Assembly: GCF_025273675.1 (NCBI RefSeq)
Contig: NZ_CP045809.1
Coordinates: 434,001 to 498,000, forward strand
Direction of reading: 5' to 3'
DNA length: 64,000 nt
Source: Gordonia pseudamarae
GTDB taxonomy: Bacteria > Actinomycetota > Actinomycetes > Mycobacteriales > Mycobacteriaceae
Each line of letters starts with the position of its first letter. Positions within the stretch are counted from its first letter, which is position 1. Positions 54,292-61,231 of this stretch are shown piece by piece. A model generated the notes under the pieces. That model was given only the letters and a program-made list of their open reading frames with translations. It had not been told where the DNA came from and made no database searches. The translations under genes and the position numbers were made by a program.

Positions 54292-55608
54292 TCAGGCACG
54301 GATTCCCGCCCGGAACTTGGGTACCCGCATCCCGACTTTGGTCCCCGCGCCGATGCCGGTGTCGACCACTAGACCGTAGTCGTTCCCGAACGCGGCGCGC
54401 AGCCGATGGTCCACATTCGTCAGCCCCACATGTGCGCCCTGCGACTCCCTGCCATCACCGCCGCTCGCACCTCCTTGGCCGGTCGAGGTGTGCGGAGCCG
54501 CCCCGCGGCGCGCCTCGGCGCCCGGTGCGCCGCCGGTGTCCGTCCGCCGTGCCCCACCCCCGCCGAGGGCGTCGATGTCACCGCTGCGCAGCAGTTCCGG
54601 ATCCATCCCCACCCCGTCGTCCTCGACGGTGATCACACAGTCGGTGCCCGCGTCACGGGCGATGACGGTGATGGTGCCCCCGCCGTTGGCGGCCACCCCG
54701 TGCCGTACCGCGTTCTCCACCAGCGGTTGCAGCGCCAGGAACGGCAGCACCACGTTGAGCACCTCGGGGGCGGCCTGTACCCGGACGGTCAGCTTCGGCC
54801 CGAACCGGGCGCGCTCCAGTGTGAGGTAGCGGTCGACGTTGCGCAGTTCGTCGGACAGCACCGTGTACTCGCCGGCCGCCCGGAACGAGTAGCGGGTGAA
54901 GTCCGCGAAGTCGAGGATCAGCTCCCGCGCCCGCGCCGGGTCGGTGCGCACGAACGAGGCGATGGTGTTGAGCGCGTTGTAGATGAAGTGCGGACTGATC
55001 TGCGCCCGCAACGCCAGCACCTCGGCGCGGTCGAGGCGGGCGCGGGAGGCGTCGAGGTCGGCCAGCTCGAGCTGGCTGGACACGTAGTGGGCCACCTCGG
55101 CGATCGCGCCGAGCATGCCCGGGCCGGGGCGCCGGGTGGCGGCCACCATCAGTACCCCGCCGATGGTGGCCTCGTCGTCGGTGCCGATGAGCAGCGGCTG
55201 CGCCACCAGTGCCCGCACCGGTGTCTCGATGCCGCACGGATCGCCTTCGAGCACGCGGCGCTGATCGCTGAGCGCGGCGCCGGCCGCCTCGTCGGCGAGC
55301 CGGAGCAGGTCGTCGTCCCAGATCTCATCGCCGGCCGGTTCGTGGGCGAGCCGCCGCCCGCTGTCGTCGTACAGCGCGGCGGCATCGGCGGCGGTGAGCA
55401 CCCGCAGATGCCCGAGCGCGTCCCGCGCCGACGACTCGGTGAGCCCGCCGCGCAGCGACATCGCCGCCAGCGACGCCGTGTGCAGCGTCGAATGTACGGC
55501 CCGTTCGGTCGGGGTGGTGACCCGGTGGCGGGTGCGGATGAGCATGATCACCGCGACCGCGACCACCAGGGCGGTGACGGTCAGGGCGACGGCCAGTGCG
55601 CTGGACAC
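54292..55608 (-). CDS. LytS/YehU-type sensor histidine kinase
   Basis: A 438-residue kinase with one N-terminal helix (about 4-24), a GAF-like sensory domain (about 45-180), the His_kinase domain LRAQISPHFIYNALNTIASF with the phosphoaccepting histidine, and an HATPase part with ENAVRHG and VEDDGVGM. About 50 Gly/Ala/Arg-rich residues (about 340-390, GGGGARRTDTGGAPGAEARR) are inserted between the G1 and G2 boxes. It starts the four-gene operon with the LytTR regulator and symporter; 60 bases separate it from the regulator and contain ATCAGCACCCGTG repeats. Confidence 0.88.
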   Translation of the reverse strand: MSSALAVALTVTALVVAVAVIMLIRTRHRVTTPTERAVHSTLHTASLAAMSLRGGLTESSARDALGHLRVLTAADAAALYDDSGRRLAHEPAGDEIWDDDLLRLADEAAGAALSDQRRVLEGDPCGIETPVRALVAQPLLIGTDDEATIGGVLMVAATRRPGPGMLGAIAEVAHYVSSQLELADLDASRARLDRAEVLALRAQISPHFIYNALNTIASFVRTDPARARELILDFADFTRYSFRAAGEYTVLSDELRNVDRYLTLERARFGPKLTVRVQAAPEVLNVVLPFLALQPLVENAVRHGVAANGGGTITVIARDAGTDCVITVEDDGVGMDPELLRSGDIDALGGGGARRTDTGGAPGAEARRGAAPHTSTGQGGASGGDGRESQGAHVGLTNVDHRLRAAFGNDYGLVVDTGIGAGTKVGMRVPKFRAGIRA

Positions 55609-55662
55609 GCGCTCACGCTACCGGGTCCGCCGCCTTGTGTGTGCCGTCTCGGGTGTGCCGGG

Positions 55663-56151
55663 TCAGCGCACCGACACCCCGACGGCCGCGATCCGGCGCG
55701 GCACCATCCCGCCGGGGGACGTCGAATGCTGGTGGTCCTCGACGATCGCCACCGAGCAGCCGCCGAGTGCGCAGTTGATCCGGGTGTCGTTGGGGATGGG
55801 CCCGAACAGTGAGGTGTCGTGCAGCGCGATCCGCAGCCTGCCCGACGCCGTGCCCGCCTTGCTGATCCTGTGCGCCTGCGTGTCGCGGTTGCTCAAGTGC
55901 ACGAAGCTGTCGGCGATCTCGCCGGGCCGTGCGCAGATCGCGAAGAACGAGGGCTGGTTCTGGCATAGCATCACGTAGTAGCCGCTCGCCGGATCCAGGC
56001 CGGACGCGGAGAACTCGACGACCTGCCCGACGTACACGCTGCGATCGCTGACGCTGATCGCGGGCGACGGCGCCGCCGCCGCGGGTCCCGCGGCCACCGC
56101 CATGCTCAGCGCGGCCGCCACCGCCGCGATTCCGCTCATCCTCGATGCCAT
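55663..56151 (-). CDS. Secreted neocarzinostatin-like protein
   Basis: A 162-residue exported protein: signal peptide MSGIAAVAAALSMAVAAGPA ending at AAAAPS, then an Ig-like beta domain. Two cysteine pairs, LCQNQPSFFAIC and NCALGGC, match the disulfide spacing of neocarzinostatin-family apoproteins, and PAISVSDRSVYVGQVVEFS fits the first strands. Family members bind enediyne chromophores in Streptomyces, but there is no such cluster here; simple actinobacterial homologs are of unknown function. The ATG 56151 follows AAAGGGG. A GTAGTGCACTAC box lies 117 bases upstream. Confidence 0.65.
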   Translation of the reverse strand: MASRMSGIAAVAAALSMAVAAGPAAAAPSPAISVSDRSVYVGQVVEFSASGLDPASGYYVMLCQNQPSFFAICARPGEIADSFVHLSNRDTQAHRISKAGTASGRLRIALHDTSLFGPIPNDTRINCALGGCSVAIVEDHQHSTSPGGMVPRRIAAVGVSVR

Positions 56152-56267
56152 GTGCACCCCTTTCGTAGACGTCACCTCATCCTGGTCTCCCATCTTGATC
56201 CACGTCGCCGTCGCGGCGACACCCGGCCCGGCTACTCGCCGTCGCCGCCCTGCCGGGCCGGATACAG

Positions 56268-56279
56268 GTAGTGCACTAC
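56268..56279. promoter_or_regulatory. Palindromic box GTAGTGCACTAC (site 3 of 3)
   Basis: A perfect 12-bp palindrome, symmetric between the divergent secreted-protein gene (117 bases to its start) and the LysM gene (122 bases). Same pattern as at 5640 and 6138. Confidence 0.55.
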
Positions 56280-56400
56280 GCGTGTCAGCGGCCACCGGCT
56301 CGCACACAATGGGTTCGGACACAGTGGCATCACCGGAAACCGATGAACACGACCAGAATCTCGAACCCGAGAGGTCCCGCGAGATGAAGACTTACGCGAC

Positions 56401-57060
56401 ATGAAGACCTACACAGTGCACCAGGGCGACACGCTGTTCGCGATCGCCCGCGACGAATACGGTGACGGCAGTCTCGGTCCGGTCCTGGCCGCCGCCAACC
56501 ACCTGACGCACCCGGACTTCCTGCAGCCCGGCCAGCACCTGCTGGTGCCGTATGTGACGAGGCGGCACCGGATGACCGTCCCCGACGGGGACGTGGCCCG
56601 CAAACAGATCACCCAGAACCATTACGGCACCACCGACATGCACACCCAACTGTTGTGGGAGACGGTCAACGGCGTCGACCAGCGGCCCATCGAACCCGGC
56701 GCCTGGCTGCTGCTGCCCGAACTCCACGAGGCCGAACACTATCCGGTGATCGTCCCCGAGTATCTCGCCGCGCTCGCCGAACGCTGGTACGGCGACGCCG
56801 ATCTCACGACGATGATCACATCGGCCAACACCGCCGCGGGCAACCCCGTCGACGGCGATCCGGTGGAGCCGGGGCATGTCGTGATCCGGCCGGGATTCAA
56901 CAAGACCCATCGTGTGCGGGGACAGACGCTGCGCACCATCTGCACCGAGCACTACGGCACCGGCATGGTCGACACCTGGGTCGCGATCGTCGCCGCCGCC
57001 AACCGTATCGCCGACCCCGACCACCTGACATCGGGCCAGTACCTGATCCTGCCGTCGTAG
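56401..57060 (+). CDS. LysM-repeat protein without signal peptide
   Basis: A 219-residue protein composed of about four LysM-like modules: KTYTVHQGDTLFAIARDEYG, YGTTDMHTQLLWETVNG, LAALAERWYGDADLTTMITS and VRGQTLRTICTEHYG. LysM modules bind peptidoglycan or, in contractile phage-tail baseplates, tail components; the absence of a signal peptide makes a phage-tail-like or cytosolic role possible. The ATG at 56401 overlaps the stop of a six-codon leader ATGAAGACTTACGCGACATGA at 56383-56403. That leader repeats the start of the LysM gene (MKTYAT / MKTYTV). Confidence 0.75.
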   Translation: MKTYTVHQGDTLFAIARDEYGDGSLGPVLAAANHLTHPDFLQPGQHLLVPYVTRRHRMTVPDGDVARKQITQNHYGTTDMHTQLLWETVNGVDQRPIEPGAWLLLPELHEAEHYPVIVPEYLAALAERWYGDADLTTMITSANTAAGNPVDGDPVEPGHVVIRPGFNKTHRVRGQTLRTICTEHYGTGMVDTWVAIVAAANRIADPDHLTSGQYLILPS

Positions 57061-57127
57061 ATCCCGGGTGGATCCCGTCGGTGCTTACGGTGGTTCGTGT
57101 CAACGAGGGCCCGGGCGCACGATCATC

Positions 57128-58021
57128 TCACCGGGCTATCGGTCGGGGCGTGTGCGCGCCGGCGAACTTATCCGGGTTACGGATGGCGTACACGTTCTGC
57201 AGCAGTCCGTCGACGACATCGAGGATGAAGATGCCCTGTGACCTGCCGTCAAAGTGGACGGCGAAACCCGGCATGCTGCTGTAGACGCCCACGTCCAGGC
57301 GCAGATCCTCGCCCGATATCCGCAACAGTCCGAGGAGGAGTTTGGCGACGGCCTTCGCGCCGTGGACCGGGCGGCGGGCGGCGGTCATCTTGCCGTCGCT
57401 GTCGGCGACGTAGGTGGCATCGGGTGCGAGCACCGCCATCAGCTGCTCTACATCGCCGGAGAGGGCGGCGGCGAAGAAGGTGTTGACCACCTCGGTCGCC
57501 CGCGCGGTGTCGACGGGGGCGAACCTCTGCCGCCGGGCATGCACGTGGGCCCGGGCGCGGTGTGCGATCTGCCGGACCGTCGCGACGGATTTGCCGACGA
57601 TATCGGCGATCTCGTCGTGGTCGAAGGCGAACACCTCCCGCAGCACGAACACCGCCCGCTCGTCCGGGGTGAGGCTTTCCAGGACGATCAGCATCGCGGT
57701 GGACACCGATTCGGCCAGCACCACATCGTCGGCCGGGCTCGTCTCGTCGATCAGGATGGGCTCCGGCAGCCACGGCCCCACATAGTCCTCGCGGCGACGA
57801 CTCATCGCGCGCAAGGCGTTCAGGGACTGCCGGGTGACGATCGACGCCAGATACGCGCGCGGGTTGCGCACCGTCGCCGGATCGACCTGCGCCCACCGCA
57901 GATAGCTTTCCTGCAACACATCGTCGGCTTCGGTGGCCGAACCGAGGATCTCGTAGGCGACGGTGAACAGCAGCGGCCGGAACTCGGTGAACTGATCTGG
58001 GGGCGTGTGCGGTTCGCTCAT
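57128..58021 (-). CDS. ECF41-type sigma factor with SnoaL-like C-terminal domain
   Basis: An extracytoplasmic-function sigma factor, 297 residues: sigma region 2 (about 10-75, AYEILGSATEADDVLQESYLRW), region 4 (about 110-165) and a C-terminal SnoaL-like domain (about 175-290) that replaces an anti-sigma factor. ECF41 hallmarks are WLPEP (84-88) in the linker and DSDGKMTAARRPVHG in place of the DGGGKV motif. The ATG overlaps the stop of the oxidoreductase gene by four bases, so both are one operon, as for many ECF41 factors. Target promoters have TGTCACA at -35 in the literature; one is present upstream of this operon. Confidence 0.87.
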   Translation of the reverse strand: MSEPHTPPDQFTEFRPLLFTVAYEILGSATEADDVLQESYLRWAQVDPATVRNPRAYLASIVTRQSLNALRAMSRRREDYVGPWLPEPILIDETSPADDVVLAESVSTAMLIVLESLTPDERAVFVLREVFAFDHDEIADIVGKSVATVRQIAHRARAHVHARRQRFAPVDTARATEVVNTFFAAALSGDVEQLMAVLAPDATYVADSDGKMTAARRPVHGAKAVAKLLLGLLRISGEDLRLDVGVYSSMPGFAVHFDGRSQGIFILDVVDGLLQNVYAIRNPDKFAGAHTPRPIAR

Positions 58022-59226
58022 CGCAGCACCGTCTGCGCGAGCTCGTCGGCGGTGCGGGGTTTGCGGGACACGCCGCGCATCAGTCCCGGCCGGCGCGCCT
58101 CGAGGCCGATGCCGCGGATGACGAACCGGCACACCTGTTCCTTGATCGCACCGGCGATTCTTCCGCGCAGCACCAGTGATCGCGGTGTGTCGTCGGTGTG
58201 GGACAACTGGATCACCGCGGCGCGCCGGCCCAGCGACAGGTTCTGCCCGCTGAATCCGATCCGGATCGGTTGTGCCGGACGGTTGTTCATCGCGGCGATG
58301 ACCGTGTCGGCGGCGTGCAGGCCCATCGGGTTGGCCGCCTGGCAACTCATCCGCAGCGGTGTGTTCGACGGTGCCACGGCATCGCCGGCCCCCACGATGC
58401 GCGGATCGTCGACGCTGGTGAGGGTTTCGTCGGTGACGAGTCGCCCATCGGGGTCGGTGGTGAGGCCGCTGTCGGCGGCGAGCCGGGGGACGGCGAAGCC
58501 CGCCGCCACGATGGTGGTGGCACTGGGCCATTCCTCGTCCCCGTTCGCCCCGGCGACCGAGATCGACCGCGGTCCGATCGCGGTGACCCGCAGATTCTCG
58601 AACACCCGCACCCCGAGCCGGTCGAGCCCGCGGGCGGTGGCCCGTCGTCCCCGGTCGCCGAACGCCGGGACGAGCGGACCGTCGCACACCAGCCGCACCG
58701 ACAGTCCGCGTTCGGCGAGTTCGGCGGCGGTCTCGGCGCCGGTGAGCCCCCCGCCGACGACGGTCACCGCACCGCGTTCGGTCTTGAGATGCTCACGCAG
58801 CCGCTGCGCCGATTCCCATTCGCCGACGGTGAAGGCGTGTTCGGATCCGGCCGCATCGGGCCGGACGAGGCCGGTGGGGATGCGTGCGGTGCTGCCCACG
58901 GCGTACACGAGCCGGTCGTAGGGGAGTTCGTCGCCGGAGGCCAGCACGACGCGCCGGCGTGCGGTGTCGATGCGTTCGGCGGTACCCACGACCAACCGCA
59001 CGCCGTCGCCGAGCAGCGTCGAGTACTCGTGGCCGGCCGAGCCGGTGTCGGCGGCCCATTGGTGCAGCCGGATGCGGTCGACGAAGTGCGGTCGCGCGTT
59101 GAGCAGCACGACGTCGGTGCCCGCCTGGCCGGCGAGGCGGTTGGCGGCCATCGTGCCCGCGTATCCACCCCCGATGACGACGATCCTGGTGACGGCGACC
59201 GGTGTGGTCTGTGCGGTGATGTCCAT
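58018..59226 (-). CDS. FAD-dependent pyridine-nucleotide oxidoreductase (NDH-2-like)
   Basis: A 402-residue flavoprotein. It has the FAD-binding VVIGGGYAGTMAANRLAG (about 15-32), the NAD-binding VTVVGGGLTGAETAAELAE (about 155) and the second FAD site VDDPRIVGAGDAV. It belongs to the group of NDH-2/apoptosis-inducing-factor-like reductases but is likely soluble (no C-terminal membrane helix). The ATG at 59226 follows CAGGAGG; an upstream in-frame start at 59268 is weaker. It precedes the ECF41 sigma gene with a 4-base overlap and is a typical ECF41 target. Confidence 0.87.
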   Translation of the reverse strand: MDITAQTTPVAVTRIVVIGGGYAGTMAANRLAGQAGTDVVLLNARPHFVDRIRLHQWAADTGSAGHEYSTLLGDGVRLVVGTAERIDTARRRVVLASGDELPYDRLVYAVGSTARIPTGLVRPDAAGSEHAFTVGEWESAQRLREHLKTERGAVTVVGGGLTGAETAAELAERGLSVRLVCDGPLVPAFGDRGRRATARGLDRLGVRVFENLRVTAIGPRSISVAGANGDEEWPSATTIVAAGFAVPRLAADSGLTTDPDGRLVTDETLTSVDDPRIVGAGDAVAPSNTPLRMSCQAANPMGLHAADTVIAAMNNRPAQPIRIGFSGQNLSLGRRAAVIQLSHTDDTPRSLVLRGRIAGAIKEQVCRFVIRGIGLEARRPGLMRGVSRKPRTADELAQTVLR

Positions 59227-59237
59227 GGTGACCTCCT

Positions 59238-59309
59238 GGGTATCTCTGGTGGGATACCCCTGTGACACCGTAAGGCTGGACGGAGTGACATAGTGTGAGC
59301 TAGATCACC
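59238..59309 (-). promoter_or_regulatory. Control region of the oxidoreductase-ECF41 operon
   Basis: On the minus strand TGTCACA (59267-59261) equals the ECF41 -35 element. GGGTATC-N8-GATACCC (59238-59259) lies between it and the ribosome binding site. Further upstream, TGTGAGCTAGATCACC at 59294-59309 matches the CRP/GlxR consensus TGTGANNTANNTCACA with one mismatch. The expected -10 CGTC was not found at the usual distance. Confidence 0.5.
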
Positions 59310-59340
59310 CTTACTTCGAGCCTCGCCACCTGATCGAGGG

Positions 59341-59412
59341 TTCACGATCTCCACACACCCGCAGTTCATCGACAAGATCGTCGATGTCGTCGGGCTCTAC
59401 CTACCACCGTCC
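59341..59412 (+). pseudogene. IS630-family transposase remnant
   Basis: A short open fragment encodes STHPQFIDKIVDVVGLYL followed by PP, as found in the middle of IS630-type transposases. No catalytic DDE residues or inverted ends are present; the remainder is lost and a tandem repeat begins shortly after. Confidence 0.55.
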
Positions 59413-59438
59413 GCCAGGGTAAGCCGTCGAGCTGCTGT

Positions 59439-59505
59439 GGGGCGTCGTGCTGTTTTGGGGCGTCGTGCTGTTTTGGGGCGACGGGCTGCTTTTTGGGACG
59501 ACGGG
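59439..59505. repeat. 18-bp tandem repeats with T-runs
   Basis: GGGGCGTCGTGCTGTTTT occurs twice exactly, followed by decayed copies. It lies between the transposase remnant and the small accessory genes; 59413-59704 holds no gene that I can support. Confidence 0.7.
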
Positions 59506-59704
59506 GAGGTTGAGATCGTTCACGTGATGAGGGCCCGCGCCCGGTATCGGCGGCTCGAGTGCTGATGGTGACCGGTGAGCATCCTGCTCTCGGCGTGCTA
59601 CGTGAGGTGTGCGCACCGCGGATTCCGGCAGAGCGGCCCTAAGAGGTGCCCTAGTGGGCTGAGTTGGTCTCCTTGTGACCGAATTACGTTGCCGCGCAGT
59701 GGAA

Positions 59705-59887
59705 TCAAGCGTAGGTGAGTTGCTTCTCTTCGTACAGACCTGCAACGGGCTCATCGGCGCCTTCGACGTCGAGTTGGACATGAACCCGTCCGCCGCGAAC
59801 GCTAGTGACGACACCGTAGACGAGCCGCCCACCGAAGTGCACACGGATGTGATCGCCCGGCTTAATAGTGGGGTTGCGATTGCTCAT
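59705..59887 (-). CDS. Small SH3/Tudor-like beta-barrel protein, accessory
   Basis: A 60-residue protein, unrecognised family. Its sequence alternates short beta strands and turns (KPGDHIRVHFGG, YGVVTSVRGGRVHVQLDVE), as in small SH3 or Tudor-like barrels. ATG 59887 has a textbook AGGAGG spaced nine bases upstream. It is 15 bases after the HEPN-like gene stop, so the two form an operon. No function is known; an antidote or RNA-binding role would fit the arrangement but is only a guess. Confidence 0.6.
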   Translation of the reverse strand: MSNRNPTIKPGDHIRVHFGGRLVYGVVTSVRGGRVHVQLDVEGADEPVAGLYEEKQLTYA

Positions 59888-59902
59888 GTCTGCCACCTCC
59901 TG

Positions 59903-60280
59903 CTAGTCCCAACCAGCGCCCGTGAGATTCTGCAAGTATGCACCTACTGCTCTATCGAAGCCAGATGCAGCGCCGTTGAGTGAACTTCTCCACCTTTTGA
60001 ACGTCGCGAGATTCAGTGGTTGTTCCCGGCGAACTTCTGCAAGCTTGTCGGCTTGGCTGTGAGCAACCGCGTTGCGCACGGCGTTGAGACTGTCCACTGT
60101 CGTATTCCACTTAGGTCCCTTGGATGGGTACATCGCCTTCACGTCCGGCCAGAACGTCATTCCAAGGATGGCGAAGTCGTTACCTAGTCCGCCGGTCGAC
60201 GCGTTCCCGACGTCGAGCTTCCGGCTGCGCAGGTAGTGCCCCATAGAGTGGTGTAACTCGGTGACCAGGACCGCACGCAT
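59903..60280 (-). CDS. HEPN-like protein with R-x4-H motif, accessory
   Basis: A 125-residue protein, mostly helical. SLNAVRNAVAHSQ carries the R69-N-x3-H74 pattern typical of HEPN ribonucleases, and FWPDVKAMYPSKGPKWN before it recalls uncharacterised HEPN proteins. HEPN domains act as RNases in toxin-antitoxin, phage-defence and CRISPR systems. The upstream part begins directly with MRAVLVTELHHSM, and an in-frame stop lies two codons before the ATG, so no longer form exists. It has no good ribosome binding site. Upstream lie GTGTCAAA repeats. It lies in a low-conservation patch beside tRNA-Thr and a transposase remnant. Confidence 0.55.
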   Translation of the reverse strand: MRAVLVTELHHSMGHYLRSRKLDVGNASTGGLGNDFAILGMTFWPDVKAMYPSKGPKWNTTVDSLNAVRNAVAHSQADKLAEVRREQPLNLATFKRWRSSLNGAASGFDRAVGAYLQNLTGAGWD

Positions 60281-60583
60281 ACCGCGTCAACCTAGGGTCA
60301 CAAATCGCATTGTTTGACACTTTCAAGTTGAACTTTCAGAGCCTAATTTGACACTTGGGACGCCGGCGTAGCCCTCACCGCCACGCACCCAGAACCCGGC
60401 CGGTCTGCTGGTGGGGTACGTCCGACGTAGGGCAAGGGTCGCGGGGCGGGCGCCGAAAGGTTCCCGGAGCCGGGAACCATGCTCGCCCTACGCGCGCGGG
60501 GCGGACCCTCCCGAGCTCGGCAACCACGGTGACACGGTGTGTGTTCTGTTTTCAAAGTGTCGGATAAGTGTCGGATCAACGAG
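60281..60583. other. Non-coding accessory stretch beside tRNA-Thr
   Basis: No gene was recognised. It contains TTTGACACTT twice (around 60313 and 60347) and an 11-bp tandem repeat AAGTGTCGGAT at 60555-60576, all with the core GTGTC/GACAC. It may be the remnant of an integrated element. Confidence 0.4.
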
Positions 60584-60621
60584 TCACGGCCGGTCTCCCG
60601 TGTGTGGGAAACCGGCCCTGA
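60584..60621 (-). terminator. Hairpin terminator of tRNA-Thr(CGU)
   Basis: TCACGGCCGGTCTCCC and GGGAAACCGGCCCTGA pair with small mismatches, about 15 bases past the tRNA 3' end on the minus strand. Confidence 0.55.
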
Positions 60622-60635
60622 CCTGCTCTTTTCTG

Positions 60636-60708
60636 AGCCGCCTAGGGGAATCGAACCCCTGACCTATTCATTACGAGTGAATCGCTCTACCGACTGAGCT
60701 AAGGCGGC
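60636..60708 (-). tRNA. tRNA-Thr (anticodon CGU)
   Basis: A 73-base cloverleaf: acceptor GCCGCCT/AGGCGGC, D-arm GCTC/GAGC, anticodon stem ATTCA/TGAAT with loop CTCGTAA (CGT), T-arm AGGGG-TTCGATT-CCCCT, discriminator T; CCA not encoded. Its 3' end faces the accessory patch, the usual orientation for an integration site. Confidence 0.95.
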
Positions 60709-60841
60709 GTGCTGCGCTGGGCAGCGGGTACGAGTGTAGCGACTGGCACGGCCGGAACAAAAACGGGGTCATTAGTCCGATCGGAGGAACCGTCCGCGTG
60801 GTGGACTTTCGGAGTCCGCGACTGTGCGGCACTCTCGGTTC

Positions 60842-61138
60842 ATGTCCGATTTACCGATTTCCGAAGATGAGGCAGCACACTCGGTGTCCGCGCCGTGGCG
60901 GGTGTCCGACGGGGCGCTGGTCGCCGAATTCGCGACAACCGACATGGCGCGGGGCGGGGAGTTCGTGGCGCGGATCATCGCGGCCGCCGAGGAGCTCAAC
61001 CACCATCCCGACATCGACATCCGATACGCGACGGTGCGTCTGGGGTTGCTCACGCACAGCGTGGGGGCGCTCACCGAACTCGACGTCGAACTGGCCCGGT
61101 CCATCAGCGCGATAGCCGCGGAGCTCGGTATCGGCTGA
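60842..61138 (+). CDS. Pterin-4-alpha-carbinolamine dehydratase-like protein
   Basis: A 98-residue protein of the PCD/DCoH fold. The active-site signature ELNHHPDIDIRYATVRLGLLTHSVGALTE carries the two histidines (about 58-59) and the later histidine; N-terminal WRVSDGALVAEFATTD fits the first strands. The enzyme dehydrates 4a-hydroxytetrahydrobiopterin; in bacteria without phenylalanine hydroxylase its role is unclear. ATG 60842 follows TCGGTTC without a clear ribosome binding site. Confidence 0.85.
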   Translation: MSDLPISEDEAAHSVSAPWRVSDGALVAEFATTDMARGGEFVARIIAAAEELNHHPDIDIRYATVRLGLLTHSVGALTELDVELARSISAIAAELGIG

Positions 61139-61152
61139 GCACGGCAACACGA

Positions 61153-61209
61153 ACCGCCCCGGGCCGGTCGCCGATGCGCACGGGCATCGGTGACCGGCCG
61201 CGGGGCGGT
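61153..61209. terminator. Bidirectional terminator between the pterin dehydratase and malic enzyme genes
   Basis: A long, nearly perfect inverted repeat: ACCGCCCCG-GGCCGGTC-CCGATG pairs with CATCGG-GACCGGCC-CGGGGCGGT, with single-base bulges and an 8-base loop. Confidence 0.85.
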
Positions 61210-61231
61210 CGCGGTTCTCGTCGGGTGGGGC

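Noticed and set aside
57128..58687. Long start for the ECF sigma gene reaching to 58687
   Set aside because: The first 220 codons would be Arg/His-rich antisense-like sequence inside the oxidoreductase gene; sigma region 2 begins right after ATG 58021.
59401..59844. Minus-strand frame of 147 codons over the T-rich repeats
   Set aside because: Low-complexity translation (SSPQNSTTPQNSTTP) arises from the repeat; it overlaps the small beta-barrel gene in another frame.
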